Source: an uncultured Altererythrobacter sp. (lineage in GTDB: Bacteria; Pseudomonadota; Alphaproteobacteria; Sphingomonadales; Sphingomonadaceae). From it: a DNA stretch of 7,472 nucleotides. Positions 1-6,020 of the stretch are shown here, in pieces; position 1 is the first letter of the stretch, and the number at the start of each line of letters is the position of its first letter. The notes beneath the pieces are model-generated. The model ran no database searches, was not told the DNA's origin, and saw nothing but the letters and a program-made list of their open reading frames with translations. Location of the stretch: the NCBI GenBank assembly GCA_946885545.1, contig CAMPGP010000101.1, positions 1 to 7,472 on the forward strand, given 5' to 3'. The translations under genes were made by a program, and so were the position numbers.

Positions 1-218
1 TGCTGCGCGGCGAGCTCGACGTGACCACCGCCTCGATCGCCAAGTACTGGCTGACTGAACTGCAGGGCGAAGTGGTCGACAAGTGCCTCCAGCTCCACGG
101 CGGCTGGGGTTACATCAACGAATATCCGATCGCGAAGATGTTCCGCGACAGCCGCGTAACGCGGATCTTCGGCGGCTCGAACGAGATCATGAAGATGCTG
201 ATCGCGCGCTCGATGTAG
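1..218 (+). CDS. acyl-CoA dehydrogenase, C-terminal fragment (5' end outside window)
   Basis: The reading frame is open from the window edge (first whole codon at 3) to TAG at 216-218, giving about 71 C-terminal residues of a flavin-dependent acyl-CoA dehydrogenase. These enzymes introduce the alpha-beta double bond in beta-oxidation and pass electrons to ETF. Diagnostic C-terminal motifs are LQLHGGWGYINEYPIAKMFRD and, further on, RIFGGSNEIMKMLIARS, which match the FAD-contacting end of the family. The stretch most resembles long-chain/isovaleryl-type enzymes. The residue before GS is Gly, whereas medium/short-chain enzymes carry their catalytic Glu there (YEGT). In LCAD/IVD-type enzymes the base lies in an earlier helix, which is outside this window. 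The frame reaches the window edge without a start, so the GTG at 21 is an internal Val codon. Substrate chain length cannot be decided. The gene converges with the riboflavin gene 7 bases away, with no terminator between them. Confidence 0.93.
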   Translation, partial: LRGELDVTTASIAKYWLTELQGEVVDKCLQLHGGWGYINEYPIAKMFRDSRVTRIFGGSNEIMKMLIARSM

Positions 219-225
219 CGCGCGG

Positions 226-1521
226 TCAGTCCGCGAAGGGCCGGTTGCCGACGATCGACAGGCCGTAGCCCTCGAGCGCGACCAGCGAGTGGTGCGAGTT
301 GGTCAGCAGTTCCATGTCGTGCACGCCGAGTTCGGCGAGGATCTGCGCGCCGACACCGTAGTCGCGGAACTCCTCGATGTCCTGCTCGACCGGCTCGCCG
401 CGGTGGACGCGCGTCATTGTGGTCATGTCGCGGCCGGCGGACTTGTTGATCACCACGATCACGCCCGCGCCTTCGGCCGCGATCGTCTCCATCGACTTCT
501 GCAGCATGCCGCCGCGCGGGGTGTCTTCGCCGAAGATGTCTGCGAAGGGATTGAGCAGGTGCATGCGCACCAGCGTCGGCTTTGCCGGATCCACATGGCC
601 GAGCACGAGCGCCAGCGTATCGTCGCCGGTCGCCTTGTTGTGGAAGCTGATCGCGTTCCACGCCCCGCCGAAACGGCTGGCGAAGCGGGTCTCGGCGCGC
701 TTTTCGACCATGTGATCGTGCTTGCGGCGATAGGCGATCAGGTCGCGGATGGTGCCGATCTTGAGGTCGTGGCGGCGGGCGAAGGCGACGAGATCCTCGA
801 GGCGCGCCATCGTGCCATCCTCGTTCATGATCTCGCAGATCACGCCCGATGGATTGAGTCCGGCGAGGCGCGAGATGTCGACGGCGGCCTCGGTGTGGCC
901 TGCGCGCACGAGCACCCCGCCGTCGCGCGCGACGAGCGGGAACACATGGCCCGGGGTCACGATGTCGTCGGGCCCGTGCGAGGCGTCGATCGCGACGCTG
1001 ATGGTGCGCGCGCGATCGCCCGCGCTGATCCCGGTGGTGACGCCCTCGCGCGCCTCGATCGAGGTGGTGAAGGCGGTCTGCATCGATTCGCGATTGTTGC
1101 GGCTCATCGGTTCGAGCTGGAGCTGGTCGCAACGCGCGCGGGTCATAGCGAGGCAGATCAGGCCCTTGCCGTGGGTCGCCATGAAGTTGATCGCGGACGG
1201 GGTCGCCATCTGCGCGGGAATCACCAGATCACCCTCGTTCTCGCGGTCCTCGTCGTCCACCAGCACGAACATGCGGCCGTTGCGCGCTTCGTCGATGATC
1301 TCCTCGATCGTTGCGAGCACCGGGCGATCGTCGTTGGCGCGAAGGAATGTCGCGAGCTTCTCGAGCGTTTCCGAAGTCGGGTTCCACCCGCCGTCGCCGC
1401 AGTCGCGCAGGCTGTTGGCGTGAAGGCCGGACGCGCGCGCGATGCCGGCGCGCGACATGCGCCCCGATTCGACGAGGTCCTGGATTTTCTGCTTGATCGA
1501 TGCTGTGCTGAGTTCGGACAT
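226..1521 (-). CDS. ribB: HTH-fused 3,4-dihydroxy-2-butanone-4-phosphate synthase with degenerate GTP cyclohydrolase II domain (RibBX-type)
   Basis: A 431-residue protein in three parts. Residues about 5-62 form a small Xre/lambda-repressor-like helix-turn-helix (core SRAGIARASGLHANSLRDC, then WNPTSETLEKL). Residues about 68-275 are a complete RibB domain, which converts ribulose 5-phosphate to 3,4-dihydroxy-2-butanone 4-phosphate plus formate in riboflavin synthesis. The acidic loop DDEDRENEGD (89-98), PGHVFPL (190-196) and GHTEA (208-212) are intact, and E94 and H209 match the E. coli Mg-binding E38 and H153. Residues about 278-431 follow the GTP cyclohydrolase II fold (LALVLGHVD, LVRMH, ELLTN), but the three zinc cysteines are replaced by Asn, Pro and Gly. 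This part is therefore probably not a cyclohydrolase, and a separate RibA is expected elsewhere. I chose the ATG at 1521 because it opens the HTH and leaves a roughly 40-base leader after the -10 box. A GTG at 1554 would add 11 residues. Neither start has a well-spaced Shine-Dalgarno. Confidence 0.92.
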   Translation of the reverse strand: MSELSTASIKQKIQDLVESGRMSRAGIARASGLHANSLRDCGDGGWNPTSETLEKLATFLRANDDRPVLATIEEIIDEARNGRMFVLVDDEDRENEGDLVIPAQMATPSAINFMATHGKGLICLAMTRARCDQLQLEPMSRNNRESMQTAFTTSIEAREGVTTGISAGDRARTISVAIDASHGPDDIVTPGHVFPLVARDGGVLVRAGHTEAAVDISRLAGLNPSGVICEIMNEDGTMARLEDLVAFARRHDLKIGTIRDLIAYRRKHDHMVEKRAETRFASRFGGAWNAISFHNKATGDDTLALVLGHVDPAKPTLVRMHLLNPFADIFGEDTPRGGMLQKSMETIAAEGAGVIVVINKSAGRDMTTMTRVHRGEPVEQDIEEFRDYGVGAQILAELGVHDMELLTNSHHSLVALEGYGLSIVGNRPFAD

Positions 1522-1565
1522 GCCCCCGATATACACAGCGGAGTGTGCGTCCACAAGGCGCGTGT

Positions 1566-1579
1566 CACATTATAATGTG
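1566..1579 (-). promoter_or_regulatory. perfect 14-bp palindrome containing a consensus -10 box, upstream of ribB
   Basis: CACATTATAATGTG is a perfect inverted repeat centred between 1572 and 1573. Because of the symmetry, TATAAT occurs on both strands; on the minus strand it spans 1574-1569 and would start transcription near 1562, about 40 bases before the ribB ATG. No good -35 hexamer is seen 16-18 bases upstream (CGAAAT at 17), as expected for a promoter that needs an activator or is weak. AT-rich symmetric DNA is conspicuous in such GC-rich surroundings. A dimeric regulator could occlude the -10 here. The HTH-RibB protein and the neighbouring Crp/Fnr protein are candidates, but the site does not match the usual CRP or FNR consensus. 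Confidence 0.55.
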
Positions 1580-1589
1580 CGATCAGCGG

Positions 1590-2351
1590 CTATTTCGCCA
1601 GTTCGTCGCCCACCTGCAGCGCCCCCTGGCCATAGAGATAGGCAGGGTCGAAGTCACCATGTTCCTCGAGCCGTCGGCGGTCGGCGAAGCTGACCGTGCC
1701 GCGACGGAAATCCGCGACGTCTAGCCGCCGCAATTCGCCGATCGCGCGGTTCATGTGGACCGGCGTGGTGCCGCACATGTCGGCGAGGTCGACCTGGGTC
1801 AGCGGCGAGCGGAATCCGCCTGGCCCCGCAAGCCCGACCATCTCCAGTCGATGCCAAATCTCCGCCATCAGGTGCGCGACCCGGCGGTTGGCCTTGAGCT
1901 GTTCGAGCTTCAGCACCCATTGCCGATGAAGCGCTGCATCGAGCAGGGTGGAGAACCAGAACAGGCGCGAAAGGTGTGGTTCGGTCGCCATGAGTTCGGT
2001 CAGGCGTTCGTGCCCGACCGATCCGATCAGCGTGGGCCCCAGCGTCACGATGTCGTGATCGAGCCGCTTCAGCGCGAAGGCATGCAGATCGACGAAGTCG
2101 CCGGGTACCTGGATGCCGACGATGTACCGTCGGTCGTTCTCGCGGATTGTGCGCAGGATGAAGCCTTCGATTAGCATCGTGCTGCGACTGCAGAGCTCGC
2201 CACGTGCGAGCACCCGATGCTCGTCGGAATAGCGGCGCACGTCGACGATCGAACTTTCGAGGATGTCCTTTTCCCGATCCGACATCGCGTGCCGCAGGCG
2301 CCCCATCAGGAAACGGCCCGTAAGCGGATATCGGTCGAGGTCTCCCTTCAT
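1590..2351 (-). CDS. Crp/Fnr-family transcriptional regulator
   Basis: A 253-residue cytoplasmic DNA-binding regulator. Residues about 15-135 form a cyclic-nucleotide-binding-like beta-roll (RSTMLIEGFILRTI, YIVGIQVPGDFVDLHAF, then LDHDIVTLGPTLIGSV). A dimerisation helix follows at about 135-172, then a Crp-type winged helix at about 182-232 (PLTQVDLADMCGTTPVHMNRAIGEL, reading into the wing RRGTVSF). The cAMP phosphate-binding cassette of classical CRP (GE...RSA) is not present, and there is no N-terminal cysteine cluster as in oxygen-sensing FNR. Ligand and signal are therefore unknown. This matches a type common in sphingomonads (PGDFVDLH with LDHD). The start is the ATG at 2351, with no strong ribosome-binding site; an ATG at residue 16 is an alternative. 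The gene is divergent from the PhoB-like regulator across 105 bases and lies 68 bases upstream of ribB on the same strand, so it could be partly co-transcribed with it. Confidence 0.9.
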   Translation of the reverse strand: MKGDLDRYPLTGRFLMGRLRHAMSDREKDILESSIVDVRRYSDEHRVLARGELCSRSTMLIEGFILRTIRENDRRYIVGIQVPGDFVDLHAFALKRLDHDIVTLGPTLIGSVGHERLTELMATEPHLSRLFWFSTLLDAALHRQWVLKLEQLKANRRVAHLMAEIWHRLEMVGLAGPGGFRSPLTQVDLADMCGTTPVHMNRAIGELRRLDVADFRRGTVSFADRRRLEEHGDFDPAYLYGQGALQVGDELAK

Positions 2352-2412
2352 TGCCAGCTATTACGCCTCGCCCGCACGGGGGTTCCGAATTCCTCGGGCC
2401 ACGTCCGAATGC

Positions 2413-2426
2413 GACAAGCGCTTGTC
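2413..2426. promoter_or_regulatory. perfect 14-bp palindrome in the divergent regulator intergenic region
   Basis: GACAAGCGCTTGTC is a perfect inverted repeat in the 105-base region between the divergent Crp/Fnr and PhoB-like genes. It sits 61 bases upstream of the first and 30 bases upstream of the second, a typical position for an operator controlling one or both. The AAGCGCTT core with a central CG resembles LacI-family operators, but no LacI gene is in the window. It is not a good CRP or FNR site, because the TTG and CAA arms point the wrong way for FNR. The binding protein is unknown. Confidence 0.5.
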
Positions 2427-2440
2427 ACCAACCCGTCACA
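2422..2440 (+). promoter_or_regulatory. Pho-box-like direct repeat upstream of the PhoB-type regulator
   Basis: Two seven-base units in direct orientation are separated by four bases, TTGTCAC-CAAC-CCGTCAC, giving the 11-base period used by PhoB/OmpR-class winged-helix proteins. They agree at 5/7 and 6/7 positions with the E. coli Pho-box units CTGTCAT and CTGTCAC. The element shares five bases with the 14-bp palindrome and ends four bases before the AGGCGG ribosome-binding site (2444-2449) of the PhoB-like gene. It could be an autoregulatory site. Short similarities like this occur by chance, so confidence is limited. Confidence 0.38.
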
Positions 2441-2456
2441 AGCAGGCGGCAATCCA

Positions 2457-3155
2457 ATGTCGACAAGGGGAGTCGTCGACGTGGGCGTGATTACCATTTT
2501 TCTGACGGCGCAGCTGGCCGAGACGCTCGAGGATTTCGAGCACGACGGCACACGCTTCACCTTCGCGCGCCTGTTCCCCGATGGCCCGCGGCGCCTCGTC
2601 GAAGGGCCGATGTGGGCTTTCGTCGACTGGGTCATGGATGACATCGCCGGGCTCGAGATGTGCCGCCGCCTGCGCGCGGATGCACGCACGGCGGACGCGC
2701 ATGTCACCATGGTGCTCGAGAGCGACGATGTCGAGGACCGGCGACGCGCCCTGCGGGCGGGCGCGGACGACTACATGGTCGGCGAGCTCGATCGCCGGGC
2801 GGTGCTCGACCGTGTCCTTGCGCTCCAGTCGCACCAGCAGAAGCGCCACGCGACGCAACGGATCGAACTGGGCGAACTGACGATCGATCTGACCGCGCTG
2901 CAGGCCCGCTGGGCGGGCCGCGCGGTACAGCTCCGGCCGAACGAATTCCGGCTGCTGCGCTATTTCGCGGAGAACCCGAACGAGGTTCTCTCCCGAACGG
3001 CGCTGATAGCCGGTCTCGGCAAGCTCGATCCGCCGATCGACGAGCGAACGGTGGACGTGTGGATCGGTCGCTTGCGCCGCGCACTCAAGGCGGCGGGAGC
3101 GGGCAATCCGCTTCGCACGGTCCGCTCGCTCGGCTACGTGTTCGACCTTCCCTGA
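2457..3155 (+). CDS. PhoB/OmpR-type winged-helix regulator with degenerate receiver domain
   Basis: A 232-residue cytoplasmic protein. Residues about 10-122 have the receiver (REC) fold pattern: FVDWVMDDIAGLEMCRRLR around the phosphoacceptor position, then RALRAGADDYM. Residues about 135-232 are a PhoB-type C-terminal winged helix (LRPNEFRLLRYFAENPNEVLS; recognition helix region DERTVDVWIGRLRRAL; wing RTVRSLGYVF). The acceptor Asp is kept (D57), but the acidic pair at the end of the first strand is Leu-Thr, the conserved Thr/Ser is Glu (E88) and the invariant Lys is Gly (G109). Phosphorylation is therefore probably lost or altered, and DNA binding may be constitutive or governed by another signal. 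No histidine kinase gene is adjacent. The ATG at 2457 was chosen because AGGCGG lies 7 bases upstream. The same frame is open back to 2217, but that part overlaps the divergent gene and has no domain. The gene converges with the TonB-receptor gene. Confidence 0.88.
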   Translation: MSTRGVVDVGVITIFLTAQLAETLEDFEHDGTRFTFARLFPDGPRRLVEGPMWAFVDWVMDDIAGLEMCRRLRADARTADAHVTMVLESDDVEDRRRALRAGADDYMVGELDRRAVLDRVLALQSHQQKRHATQRIELGELTIDLTALQARWAGRAVQLRPNEFRLLRYFAENPNEVLSRTALIAGLGKLDPPIDERTVDVWIGRLRRALKAAGAGNPLRTVRSLGYVFDLP

Positions 3156-3156
3156 C

Positions 3157-3189
3157 ATCCGACCGGCTTCGGATACGAAACCCGGATAC
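3157..3189. repeat. short hairpin and CGGATAC direct repeat after the PhoB-like gene
   Basis: Just after the regulator's stop, ATCCGA (3157-3162) and TCGGAT (3169-3174) form a 6-bp stem with a 6-base loop. CGGATAC occurs twice, at 3170-3176 and 3183-3189. No U-tract follows the small stem, so on the + strand it is at best a weak terminator or an mRNA-end structure. The repeat may be chance. Confidence 0.28.
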
Positions 3190-3191
3190 CG

Positions 3192-3225
3192 AAAAAAAGG
3201 GGCTGCCCGTCATGGGCAGCCCCTT
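3192..3225 (-). terminator. intrinsic terminator of the TonB-dependent receptor gene
   Basis: A 12-bp perfect stem (AAGGGGCTGCCC at 3197-3208 with GGGCAGCCCCTT at 3214-3225) closes a 5-base loop. Seven A residues at 3192-3198 (the last two in the stem) read as a U-tract on the minus-strand transcript directly after the hairpin. It begins about 25 bases beyond the receptor stop codon. On the + strand no U-run follows, so the convergent PhoB-like gene gains at most a weak stop from it. Confidence 0.93.
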
Positions 3226-3250
3226 CAGTGGGTGGTCCCGGAGAGCGGGA

Positions 3251-5965
3251 TCAGAACTCGGTCGACAGCGACAGGCCGAAGCTCTGCCCCACGTCGTAGG
3301 TGTTGATCTCGATCCGCTTTTCCCCGTTCGACTGATACTCGAAGTGGTCGCGGCCGAAGATGTTGCGTGCTTCGAGCTTCAGTTCGACGGGGAGGGCGAA
3401 CACGTCCAATTCTTGTCGATAGACAAGATCGACCCGCAGGCCCGGATCCTCGACGATGTCGGGCAGAGTGGCGGTACCTCGGCTCGTCACGCGCTCGCTC
3501 GCATAGGAAAGCAGCATCGTGAATTGCTGCAACCGGTCCGTGTCCTCGAGCCCGAGCTGGAGGTTGACCAGGTGATCCGATTGCCCCGTGAGCGGAACGC
3601 CGTCGCGGAAGAAGTCGGTTGCCGGACGCTCCCCGCCGGGGAAGATGAACGTGGTCTCGTCCTCTCCGACCTGGATTTCCGAGGTGGTGTAGGTGTAGTT
3701 GGCCACCGCCACCGCCCGCTTGCTTTCGAACCAGCCGCCCCAGTCGATCAGGTCCTTGTTTACCTGGAATTCGAGCTCGGCACCGTAGAGCTGGGCCTTG
3801 GGTGCGTTGGCGAAGCCGCTGACGCGAGCGTTGTCGGAGAACGAGGAGAATACCTCGATGGGGTTCTCGATGTCCTTGTAGAACCCTGCCAGCGATGCCC
3901 GGCTGCCCTGACCGAAGTAGTACTCGAGGCGCGCCTCGAGATTGGTCAGCTCGCTGTCGATCAGGAACGGATTGCCGTTGAACTGGCGATTGGTTTCCGG
4001 GTCGTAGTAGGTCTGGAAAACGAGCTCGCGGAACTGCGGCCGGGCGATCGTCTTGGAGGCGCTGACGCGCGCCTGCAGCGCATCGGTGACTTCCCAGGTA
4101 ATCGTGCCGGCCGGCAGGTAGTAGTCGTTCTCCAGCAGGGTCGAGCTCGACGAATTGAGCGGCGTGGCGAAAACTTCCGCCGGATCGACGCTCTGCACCG
4201 CATCCTCGTAGCGAACGCCCAAGTCGATCGTGACCCCTTCGAACGGATTGATCCGCGTCTGCGCGTAGCCTGCCTGGATCTCGAGCCCTGCGGCGAACGC
4301 CGGATCCGACTCGGTCGTCTCGATCAGGCCGATGTCGTAGAAATCGATCACCGCATCGCCGAGCAGCAAGTCGGGCCGGAGCGCGCCGACCGCATCGTCG
4401 AACGCGCTGTTGGCATTGAACTGAAACTCGCGCCGTTCGGAATAGCGATCGGTATCAGTGTAGGCATAACCCACGGTCAGGCGCAGCCAGTCGGTGATCG
4501 GATAGCCGACGTCGACGCCGCCGTACCACAGGTCCTCCTGCAAATTGGAGAAGGTGACCGAGGCGCTGCCGCGCTGGCGATCGAGCACGTTCAAGAACGT
4601 GTCGCCGAGAGGGTCGTTTTCGTTGTTCGTGCGGACATATACGAAGCTGTATTCATAAGGAGCGTCGCGTTTCGTCTGCGCATAGCCGCCGCGCAGGTCG
4701 ACATCGAGTTCGCCGAACTCCAGCTCGCCGACGAACTGGCTGTTGAGCAATTGGCGCTCGAACCAGGCAGTGTCCTGTTCGAACTGGCTGTCGCCGTCCT
4801 GGAAATCCTCGCCGATCGCCAGGCGCGTCTGCTTGAGCGTGTCGCGGATGAACAGGTTGGTCCAGCGGAACCGGTGCGGCCCCACCTCGAGCCCGAACCC
4901 GAGCAGCCCGTTCACCAGCATGCGGTTGTCGGTGATGAAGTCGCGGAAGTCGGTGTCGAGGTCGAGGTCCGAGTTGATCGCGGTCTGCGCGATGATCGAA
5001 CGGTTGCGCCACTTGTTGCTGATGCCGGCAGTGGCGACCACGCCGAGCTGGCCATCGGCGAACACCGGGAACGAGGTGCCCGCAGTCAGGCCCGCGGACC
5101 AGTTGATCGGCAGTTCGCCGACGCGCTGGGCGAGCACGAGGTTCGGATTGCCGAGCTGTTTGCCGATCGCCTGCTGATCGACCTCGATATCGTTGATCCG
5201 CTGGCCGCTGTCGAAGAAGTCCTGCAGGGCGGGGGGCACATCGCGCGTGCCGTCGTCGAACCCGAACCAGTCGTAGTCCGAGCCGTAGTAGTCATAACCC
5301 TGGGAAAAGGTCGTCTGCTCGTCGCCGCTGATGCCTCCGCTGATCTTGAGGAAGCTTTCGGTGGGAATAGCGCGGGTCGTGAGGTTGATCACGCCGCCGC
5401 CGAATTCGCCGGGGAAGTTCGCCGAATAGGTCTTCTGCACGAGGCTCGAGGCGACCACGTCGGTCGGGAAGATGTCGAGCGGGACGACGCGGCTGAGCGG
5501 CTGTGGGCTCGGCAACGGCAGACCGTTGAGCAGTGCGAGCGAGTAGCGGTCGCCGAGGCCGCGCACGTACACGAAACCCTGACCCTGGACGGAAAGGCCG
5601 GTGACGCGGCCGAGGGCGCCGGCGATGTCGCCTTCGCCCGTTCGCGCGATCTGTTCGCTGGTGAGAACCGAGACGACCTGGGTCGAGCTGCGGGTGACGT
5701 CCTGCGTGCGGCGGCCGGTGACGACGATTTCGTTGCCGCCGCCCGGGATGGAAACTTCCGGTTCCGGCTCGGCAGCCTGCTGCTCGGCGGTTTCCTCGAC
5801 GCCTTCGACCTGATTGGCCAGTTCGGCATCGTCCTGCGGATCGGGGGATGCGCCTTCCGCGCCTGTGCTCGGTGAGCCCACCGTACCTTGCGCCAGAGCG
5901 GCGCCGGGAAAGGTGAGGGCGGTGGTGAGCAAAAGCAGCCCCGCCAACTGCTTGCCAGTGGACAT
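3251..5965 (-). CDS. TonB-dependent outer-membrane receptor
   Basis: A 904-residue outer-membrane gated channel that takes up a large or scarce solute using TonB/ExbB/ExbD energy; the substrate is unknown. A Sec signal peptide spans residues 1-25 (Lys, hydrophobic core LAGLLLLTTALTF, cleavage AALA|Q). Residues 26-78 are a Pro/Gly/Glu-rich linker with no Lys or Arg. The TonB box is EIVVTG (79-84). The plug covers about 90-200 (VLTSEQIARTGEGDIAGAL, YVRGLGDRYSLALLNGLPL, FGGGVINLTTR), and a 22-strand-type barrel fills the rest, ending in Phe (SLSTEF) as expected for BAM-inserted proteins. There is no N-terminal signalling (STN) domain, so it is not a transducer. The ATG at 5965 is preferred over longer forms because the signal peptide starts there and AAGGGGG (5981-5975) lies 9 bases upstream. 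It follows the beta-helix gene by 112 bases on the same strand, with a hairpin/U-tract between, and ends at a strong terminator. Confidence 0.95.
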   Translation of the reverse strand: MSTGKQLAGLLLLTTALTFPGAALAQGTVGSPSTGAEGASPDPQDDAELANQVEGVEETAEQQAAEPEPEVSIPGGGNEIVVTGRRTQDVTRSSTQVVSVLTSEQIARTGEGDIAGALGRVTGLSVQGQGFVYVRGLGDRYSLALLNGLPLPSPQPLSRVVPLDIFPTDVVASSLVQKTYSANFPGEFGGGVINLTTRAIPTESFLKISGGISGDEQTTFSQGYDYYGSDYDWFGFDDGTRDVPPALQDFFDSGQRINDIEVDQQAIGKQLGNPNLVLAQRVGELPINWSAGLTAGTSFPVFADGQLGVVATAGISNKWRNRSIIAQTAINSDLDLDTDFRDFITDNRMLVNGLLGFGLEVGPHRFRWTNLFIRDTLKQTRLAIGEDFQDGDSQFEQDTAWFERQLLNSQFVGELEFGELDVDLRGGYAQTKRDAPYEYSFVYVRTNNENDPLGDTFLNVLDRQRGSASVTFSNLQEDLWYGGVDVGYPITDWLRLTVGYAYTDTDRYSERREFQFNANSAFDDAVGALRPDLLLGDAVIDFYDIGLIETTESDPAFAAGLEIQAGYAQTRINPFEGVTIDLGVRYEDAVQSVDPAEVFATPLNSSSSTLLENDYYLPAGTITWEVTDALQARVSASKTIARPQFRELVFQTYYDPETNRQFNGNPFLIDSELTNLEARLEYYFGQGSRASLAGFYKDIENPIEVFSSFSDNARVSGFANAPKAQLYGAELEFQVNKDLIDWGGWFESKRAVAVANYTYTTSEIQVGEDETTFIFPGGERPATDFFRDGVPLTGQSDHLVNLQLGLEDTDRLQQFTMLLSYASERVTSRGTATLPDIVEDPGLRVDLVYRQELDVFALPVELKLEARNIFGRDHFEYQSNGEKRIEINTYDVGQSFGLSLSTEF

Positions 5966-5971
5966 GGTGGA

Positions 5972-5994
5972 AGACCCCCTTCTGTTAGAAGTCT
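5972..5994 (-). promoter_or_regulatory. possible hairpin over the receptor's ribosome-binding site
   Basis: In the minus-strand leader, CUUCU and AGAAG (5991-5987 and 5983-5979) can pair around an AAC loop. The stem can extend through AGA/UCU across a four-G bulge. The Shine-Dalgarno AAGGGGG lies partly in the stem and partly in the bulge, so ribosome access to the receptor start could be modulated. The stem is short and may be incidental. It is not part of any riboswitch class I recognise. Confidence 0.25.
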
Positions 5995-6020
5995 GGAATT
6001 TCGCGATGGGCCTGGGCCCG

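Noticed and set aside
289..1575. Long + strand open frame opposite the riboflavin gene
   Set aside because: The minus strand encodes a complete RibB with all catalytic motifs. The antisense product is His/Arg/Asp-rich without any recognisable domain.
1566..1579. Palindrome as a classical CRP or FNR site
   Set aside because: Half-sites read CACAT...ATGTG, not TGTGA-N6-TCACA or TTGAT-N4-ATCAA, so orientation and spacing are wrong.
1522..1589. FMN riboswitch upstream of ribB
   Set aside because: The gap is only 68 bases, too short for the FMN aptamer plus expression platform, and none of its conserved helices is seen.
2384..2410. Direct repeat TCCGAAT at 2384-2390 and 2404-2410
   Set aside because: Only seven bases each. 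The spacing is about two helical turns, but the arms match no known operator, and this can arise by chance in a 105-base region.
2217..2456. N-terminal extension of the PhoB-like frame
   Set aside because: It overlaps the divergent Crp/Fnr gene and the operator region, has no domain similarity, and a good ribosome-binding site precedes the ATG at 2457.
2660..5875. A very long open frame (1071 codons) on the + strand antisense to the TonB-receptor gene
   Set aside because: It runs opposite a receptor with clear signal peptide, plug, TonB box and terminator. It overlaps the PhoB-like gene in another frame and crosses the strong hairpin at 3197-3225. Its sequence is low-complexity and shows no domain. 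Long antisense frames are expected from GC-rich codon bias.
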